This document shows positions 60,710 through 64,000 of a DNA stretch of 64,000 nucleotides, in pieces. The notes under the pieces were generated by a model. The model was not told the DNA's origin. It ran no database searches and was given only the letters and a program-made list of their open reading frames with translations. Made by a program: the position numbers and the translations under genes. Source of the DNA: Ampullaceana balthica (Eukaryota > Mollusca > Gastropoda > Lymnaeidae); the NCBI GenBank assembly GCA_944989445.1, contig CALYLW010000123.1, forward strand, positions 1 through 64,000, read 5' to 3'. Position 1 is the stretch's first letter, and each line of letters starts with the position of its first letter.

Positions 60710-60716
60710 TTTTATA
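60710..60716 (-). promoter_or_regulatory. TATA box of the peroxidase gene
   Basis: TATAAAA on the minus strand, about 59 bp upstream of the ATG at 60651, leaving room for a start site near 60685 and a 5' UTR of about 30 nt. The tight TATA-to-ATG spacing supports the choice of first exon. Confidence 0.8.
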
Positions 60717-61010
60717 CTCTCGAGTCGTCACTGAACGATACGGTTCAGATGATCTCACGAGAGCTCAAGAGATAAAAAAAATGATTTTAACGCGATTAAA
60801 ATGGGCTGGTGGATCATTTTTCGTGTAATTGAGACGGGGTGAATTTGACATTGAAATACTATCAAATGTGTGTGTTTGTGTGCGTGACGAAAACGGGTGT
60901 CGGATGGGTTACAGCATTGCACGTGGGAGGTGACCATATCAATGACATCAATACTTAAAAACGTTTGAGCCGGGTTTGTGACGTCATAAAGAATTAAACT
61001 GCCCTTAAAG

Positions 61011-61295
61011 CAGTGCTTCTCAAATTTTTTTTGTATGGTGGACCGGTATGAAATATTTCATTGCTACAGAGATCTGTGCACTATTTTACCTGTACTGACG
61101 TGGTACTAAAATGTATTTATTTAATTTCTTTCATTTTATATGCTTATTGCAGAAAAATTGACATAATCTATAAGGTTTGTACTTATGGTTTCAAATGGAG
61201 GATTATAATCATGTTATCTGTCCTTTCTTGATAACATCTGCTGACCGGCGGGGGATGGCCCACCAGTCCGCGTGCCACCACTTTGAGAAGCATTG
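61011..61295. mobile_element. hAT-type MITE (CAGTGCTTCTCAAA family), copy 3
   Basis: A 285-bp element with ends CAGTGCTTCTCAAATTTTT and (inverted) CAATGCTTCTCAAAGTGGTG. Perfect 8-bp duplications CCTTAAAG lie at 61003-61010 and 61296-61303. It lies 0.3 kb upstream of the peroxidase promoter. Confidence 0.93.
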
Positions 61296-61314
61296 CCTTA
61301 AAGGACAATATTCT

Positions 61315-61353
61315 GATATATATATATATAATATACATATCAGAATATAATAT

Positions 61354-61420
<67 letters not shown>
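61315..61420. repeat. (TA)n-rich repeat
   Basis: TA arrays with an inverted ATATCAGAATATA phrase near the left end. Confidence 0.8.
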
Positions 61421-61422
<2 letters not shown>

Positions 61423-62412
61423 AATAAATACAATGAAATACTATTATTAAGTGAACTATTTTAAGTGTCTGCAGATAGTAATGGATTTTTTTTTCTTCTT
61501 TGAACGCCATATCACAAAATATTTTACTTTATTCTTATCACGTTTAATGTTTTTCTCGTCGGTATAGTTTTTACTTTTCTCAATTTTTCGCAGAGCTCAT
61601 TGGTTAAAATAAAAGATACCGAAATATAATATCATAATCCATGTAGCACTAAGACTTATTAGGAAACGCATTATGTCACTTTTCATCACAATGTGTTGTT
61701 TTTATCTATAGTTTTTTTTGAAGCGGATCTCAAAATTTTAAACGGAATGAATTGTGAAGGGATGACACAAACCACATTTAGAAATAAAAGTACAACTTAC
61801 AATTTACACAATTTTCCTTTGTAACAATTCATACTAGCGACGCGTACAAAAATGACGTTCATTAATTCGCACCAATCACCAGGTATATTAAACTGTTGTG
61901 AACAGCCTAGCCACTGTGTAAGATTATGACAAGAGGCAAATAACAAATTATAGCCATTGTTGACAAAATGTTGAACAATTATAGTGTTTTCCTTGGTACT
62001 AATTTTATGACAATAGGGATTGATTTAAATTTGTAGCCTTCTTTTGACCGTAATTTTCAGTCTTGTCTTGGACGCATTATTGTTACAGAAATTGCATAAA
62101 ACACGTTTCCTTGGCGTAATATTTTTTAATTAATAATATTATTAATAATAATAATAATAAAAGCGTGGGGCGCTCATCACAACTTTCTATCATGTACAAG
62201 GCTGCGAAACATAAATACACATTTGTATGAATATTAATAAACATTAAAAGTTTTACAACTTTAATCATTTATATGCTACTATCATATTAAATTAGAAATA
62301 TATAGCTATATGCAAAAGAATAGTTGCAAAGAGAAATGAGTTATGATGAGGGCTCCTCGCTTTTATGTGCACGGATTTCACCTGTAATCATAGAAAACTT
62401 TTATGGCAGTGC
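61421..62412. other. AT-rich DNA, no recognised features
   Basis: No credible reading frame. A short (ATA)n run lies at about 62140-62160. Confidence 0.5.
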
Positions 62413-62650
62413 CTATTGGTAGTCGACTACCAATAGCAGGTCCCTGCGGCTGCGGCTATTTGTAGTCAATTATTTATAGAGTCCCATGGAATTTAAGGAA
62501 CACTTAATAGCTATTGATATAACCATTCAAAATTCACCTAATGTACCGAACTTCCTTAGTCTTATGCTAGAGATTCGGACTGGTGAACCGATTGATGAAG
62601 ATCAGGCAAGGGTTCGATTAATAGTCAACTACTAATAGCCGCAGCCAACT
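62413..62650. mobile_element. inverted-repeat element with 24-bp perfect palindrome at one end
   Basis: GGCTGCGGCTATTTGTAGTC (left) and, inverted from the right end near 62646, GGCTGCGGCTATTAGTAGTT form terminal inverted repeats around a 200-bp non-coding interior. Just outside the left end is a perfect palindrome CTATTGGTAGTC/GACTACCAATAG (62413-62436). It is probably a MITE of unassigned superfamily. Confidence 0.55.
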
Positions 62651-62969
62651 TTTATTTTCTTCTTTTTAGTGCACTTTCTATTGGTAAATATTTGCATATT
62701 AGACATCCAGTCTCAAATAAAGAGAAATTTTCTTTTAAAAAAATACAAAGAAACAAAAAACAACAAACTATAAAGCAGCAGACATTAAAATGTCAGCGTG
62801 TTTACAATTTAGAAACACAAAGATGCTAACCTCAAGTAAATTTTCGCGAACAATAGAGCATGATCTGAAAAAAACCCGATATTATTATTTTAGCAACTTA
62901 AATAACACACATGACGGCCTATATGAAATGTATCTTTAAAAATTATATAGTATTATGGAAATCCGGATT

Positions 62970-63235
62970 CTAAAGTTCGTCACGCTCCAGAGGGGAGGGG
63001 TGTAAGAAAGTGTGACAGGTTGTAACAGGGGGAGGAGGGTCCGGCCATGTGTGACGTCACGGTGTTTTATATTAAATTTTAATTATTTTGTTTTAAAAAA
63101 ATACATTTTTTGTTCGAAAATGTGACGTACTTAGGGGGGAGGGTGTTCCAAGATTTGTGACAGTTTGTGACAGGGGGGAGGAGGGGGGAGTTAAAAATGG
63201 TCAAATATAGCGTGACGTGCTGTATGGACGGCCCT
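62970..63235. mobile_element. Harbinger-like MITE, one-ended copy
   Basis: The right end TATGGACGGCCC followed by TTA, and the G-rich/TGTGACAGG interior (GCGTGACGTGCTG), match the element at 29677-31827. The left end (TTCGTCACGCTCCAGAGGGG) has lost its terminal GGGGCC. Confidence 0.65.
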
Positions 63236-63289
63236 TATGTCTTTATTTTCACGATTGTCTGTATTTGCTGAGATCCGGTAATTATAAGC

Positions 63290-64000
63290 GTTTTTTAAGA
63301 TTTCATTCCTTGCGTGGGCGGCGGTGTAATACACCATAGAACAGCTGTTTGAAAGTCAAGGGCGTGGAAAGCACGACTTGCGAGGAGCTGGGTAGTGCGC
63401 CTTTTCGTCTGCATCACTTGCGGTAAAATTTTGAGACACTCCAATGTGGCGGAGTCGTTGTCTAGGGGTTGAGGTCCACCCTTGGCCACATATATTTACC
63501 ACAGGGGACGGGTAAAAGAATCAGCATCGCTGGTTTTTTCGTTTAAAGTACGTTTAATGGCATCAAATCTTCAACATGTATGGCAAAATACAATGGGAAA
63601 TTTTTCCTGTGGATTTTCATGCTATTCAGAGTCCACACAGTCTTCACTCTTCACATTCAAGCGCCACTCGGCCCGGTTTGACCGTATGGGACCACATTCG
63701 AAAAAACTCTACTCTCTACGCTTCCCTCGTTCAGTCTTCAACCTGCCCGTAACTCGGCAACACAGCTCTCTCCCCTAGCCCCCGTTTGTACCACATCGGT
63801 CATCCACCCTGTCTCTTTTGACCGCTGATTACAGCTCCACGTACCCCTAAGTTCATCCCCCCCCGTTCCATGTGAACTTTCGTTCACAGCCCGTTGACCA
63901 CGCTCGTCCCATTTATGCTCAGTCATCCCCACACCACAACAACTGACCGTGAGTTTCTTTTTGTTGTTGTTGTGGTTTGGGGGGAATGCGCCGGTGTGAT
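63290..64000. other. unassigned, less AT-rich segment at window edge
   Basis: Composition is noticeably richer in G+C than the surroundings. Open frames occur on both strands (63482-63778 plus; 63295-63489 and 63738-63932 minus) but none has a recognisable domain. A complete gene is not evident. It could be a UTR or exon of a gene beyond the window, or part of a repeat. Confidence 0.3.

Overview
This is AT-rich animal nuclear DNA. It contains split genes with GT-AG introns, a TATA promoter, tRNA-derived SINEs, LINE reverse-transcriptase relics, Helitrons, hAT and Harbinger-like elements and many (TA)n tracts. The gene types and repeat style fit a lophotrochozoan, probably a gastropod mollusc; that placement is an inference. 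There are no operons, CRISPR arrays or prokaryotic signals.

Two host genes can be assembled, both on the minus strand. (1) A forkhead transcription factor of the FoxQ2 type has exon 1 at 13686-14774 and exon 2 at 7516-7773. The 5.9-kb intron splits the DNA-binding domain, and the joined protein is 448 aa. (2) A secreted animal haem peroxidase runs from a TATA box at 60716 and ATG at 60651 down to about 38043. I traced 16 exons with fully compatible phases (1971 nt, 656 aa). The haem-ligand, distal and Ca-loop residues are present, but two normally conserved positions are changed. Downstream at 28.6-34.2 kb, three decayed copies of its exons 8, 10 and 16 lie in the same order and orientation, marking a dead tandem duplicate.

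The rest is mobile DNA. The left edge (2-3216) is the 3' part of a Helitron with an intact Rep-helicase reading frame and a perfect terminal hairpin plus CTAG. Non-autonomous Helitrons recur throughout. One, at 40.7-42.9 kb in the last peroxidase intron, carries about 12 tandem units of about 170 bp in a largely alternating two-type pattern. hAT-type MITEs with 8-bp target duplications lie at 10.5, 17.9, 30.4 and 61.0 kb. A second hAT group with TAGGGCTG ends has inserted next to (TA)n tracts in peroxidase introns. A Harbinger-like element (29.7-31.8 kb) has a hAT MITE and a SINE nested in it. Two degenerate LINEs lie sense-oriented in peroxidase introns 8 and 12, and a third LINE end lies at 27 kb.

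Layout: 0-3.2 kb Helitron; 3.2-7.5 kb repeats and AT-rich DNA; 7.5-14.8 kb FoxQ2; 14.8-25 kb presumptive FoxQ2 upstream DNA with a few MITEs; 25-37 kb repeat-dense DNA with peroxidase pseudo-exons; 38-60.7 kb peroxidase gene; 60.7-64 kb MITEs and an unexplained, less AT-rich end.
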